From: Chitinophagaceae bacterium | GTDB taxonomy: Bacteria; Bacteroidota; Bacteroidia; Chitinophagales; Chitinophagaceae | DNA: 51,329 nucleotides | NCBI GenBank assembly: GCA_947448685.1 | Contig: CANFOP010000004.1 | Coordinates: 1 to 51,329 of the forward strand | Reading direction: 5' to 3' | Shown here: positions 50,135-51,329 of the stretch, piece after piece | Layout of the letters: every line of letters begins with the position of its first letter | Numbering within the stretch: position 1 is the first letter of the stretch | Made by a program: the position numbers and the translations under genes | Notes under the pieces: generated by a model | Told to the model about the DNA's origin: nothing | Seen by the model: the letters and a program-made list of their open reading frames with translations, nothing else | Databases searched by the model: none

Positions 50135-50755
50135 ATGATGAACAATCATTTCAACAATATACGTTTGGAGGAAGAGTCTCCTGTAGAAATGCCGCAAAAT
50201 CCAATGGAAAAAATGATGAGCGGCTGGATGTTTGATAAAAAATTTATTGAACAGAGAAAAGTATTTTTATGGGGCCCAGTTGATGACAAAAGTGCAAAAG
50301 AAATAACCGATAGATTACTTTATCTTGAAGCGATAAATCCCGGCAAAGAGATTACGTTTTATATTAACAGTCCCGGAGGAGTAGTTACCAGCGGAATGGT
50401 AATTTATGATACCATGCAAATGATCAGTTCACCAGTGAGCACAGTTTGTATGGGAATGGCAGCAAGTATGGGAAGTATTTTATTGAGTGGCGGCGAAAAG
50501 GGCAAACGATTCATATTTCCCCATGGAGAGGTAATGATTCATCAGCCAAGCGGCGGTGGAAGAGGAACCAGTGCGGATCTTGAAATCATGGCAGTGCAAA
50601 TGCAAAAAACCAAAGAAATGGGCGCAAAATTATTGGCAGAAAATTGTGGTCAAAAATTTGAAAAAGTGATGAAGGATTTCAACAGGGATTATTGGATGGA
50701 TGCAAAAGAATCCATTGAATATGGCATAGTGGATAAACTGCTTAAAAAAATTTAA
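50135..50755 (+). CDS. clpP: ATP-dependent Clp protease proteolytic subunit, divergent copy 2
   Basis: FYINSPGGVVTSGMVIYDTMQ, CMGMAASMGSIL (Ser), VMIHQPSGGGRGTSAD (His), DFNRDYWMDAKESIEYGIVDKL (Asp); distinct N-terminus. Confidence 0.92.
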   Translation: MMNNHFNNIRLEEESPVEMPQNPMEKMMSGWMFDKKFIEQRKVFLWGPVDDKSAKEITDRLLYLEAINPGKEITFYINSPGGVVTSGMVIYDTMQMISSPVSTVCMGMAASMGSILLSGGEKGKRFIFPHGEVMIHQPSGGGRGTSADLEIMAVQMQKTKEMGAKLLAENCGQKFEKVMKDFNRDYWMDAKESIEYGIVDKLLKKI

Positions 50756-50764
50756 ATTAACAAC

Positions 50765-50793
50765 AAGGGTTTCTTTTATGAAACCCTTTTTTT
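50765..50793 (+). terminator. Intrinsic terminator after second clpP
   Basis: AAGGGTTTC / loop TTTTAT / GAAACCCTT with following T-run; 9-bp perfect stem. Confidence 0.85.
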
Positions 50794-50858
50794 ATACGCC
50801 TTACTTCGCGGGTAAAAGTTTGTTTTTTTGAAAAAGACTTCTTCCAATGTTTATTAAT

Positions 50859-50866
50859 TATCTTTG
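50859..50866 (+). promoter_or_regulatory. Putative -7 element upstream of clpX
   Basis: TATCTTTG (perfect TAnnTTTG), 47 nt upstream of the clpX ATG; no well-spaced -33 TTG seen. Confidence 0.4.
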
Positions 50867-50912
50867 CCTGTATTTCATTTTGATACATCACTGTATACTT
50901 TTTAAATAAATT

Positions 50913-51329
50913 ATGGCTAAAACCCAACCGATACATTGCTCATTTTGCGGCAGAGTAAGAGAAGAAGTGAAGATTCTGATAGCAGGTCAGGAAGGACACA
51001 TCTGTGAAAATTGTGTTGAACATGCACAGGAAATCGTTTCTCAGGAAGTTCACCAACATAAACAAAACAGCACCAACAATTCTCAAAACAATTTCTCTGT
51101 AAAAAAACCTGCAGAAATAAAAAAATTTCTTGACGAGTATGTCATTGGGCAGGATGATGCAAAAAAAATTCTGTCTGTAGCCGTATACAATCACTACAAA
51201 AGAATCAATCAGAAAATTGAAAATGATGTAGAAATTGAAAAGAGCAATATAGTAATGGTAGGTGAAACCGGAACAGGAAAAACATTGCTTGCGAAATCAA
51301 TTGCAAGAATGCTGAATGTTCCTTTTGCC
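50913..51329 (+). CDS. clpX: ATP-dependent Clp protease ATP-binding subunit ClpX, 3' truncated by window edge
   Basis: Translated from ATG 50913: [40 protein letters not shown] (zinc-binding domain) ... [27 protein letters not shown]...[28 protein letters not shown] (Walker A). Not in the track because it runs off the edge. Confidence 0.95.
   Translation, partial: MAKTQPIHCSFCGRVREEVKILIAGQEGHICENCVEHAQEIVSQEVHQHKQNSTNNSQNNFSVKKPAEIKKFLDEYVIGQDDAKKILSVAVYNHYKRINQKIENDVEIEKSNIVMVGETGTGKTLLAKSIARMLNVPFA

Noticed and set aside
1-51329. CRISPR arrays, tRNA/rRNA genes, IS elements, prophage or defence islands
   Set aside because: Scanned by eye; no regularly spaced repeats, cloverleaf-like tRNA segments, rRNA signatures, transposase/integrase motifs or recognised defence genes seen. 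A tRNAscan/Infernal/MinCED run would be decisive.

Overview
The window looks like a contiguous chromosomal stretch of a low-GC Bacteroidota genome, probably a Chitinophagaceae/Sphingobacteriales-type lineage. This is inferred from SusC/SusD proteins, a T9SS-type C-terminal domain, TAnnTTTG promoter elements and the family content. Most of it is housekeeping or ordinary cell-envelope genes: prfA-tatC-rpiB-M28 peptidase-serC-DUF1015, recO, an MMPL/RND transporter, a SusC/SusD/lipoprotein locus, alaS, two M23 peptidases, an rsfS-ftsH-LUD-lpxH-(unknown)-mscS gene train, birA, bcp, a small glycan module, comEC, lutB, a giant secreted M36 metalloprotease, atpA, a YugP-like peptidase, two tandem clpP genes and the 5' end of clpX. 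I see no rRNA, tRNA, CRISPR, transposase, integrase or prophage genes. I did not find a clear, wholly new system. The items most worth a second look are: tandem, catalytically complete clpP paralogs before clpX; a monocistronic, isolated atpA with its own promoter and terminator; a 1686-aa M36 protease with six Ig-like repeats; a three-gene epimerase/polytopic membrane protein/DPM1-like GT2 module; and a 305-nt alaS-tlpA gap with three inverted repeats. All family calls come from reading translations by eye; no database search was run.
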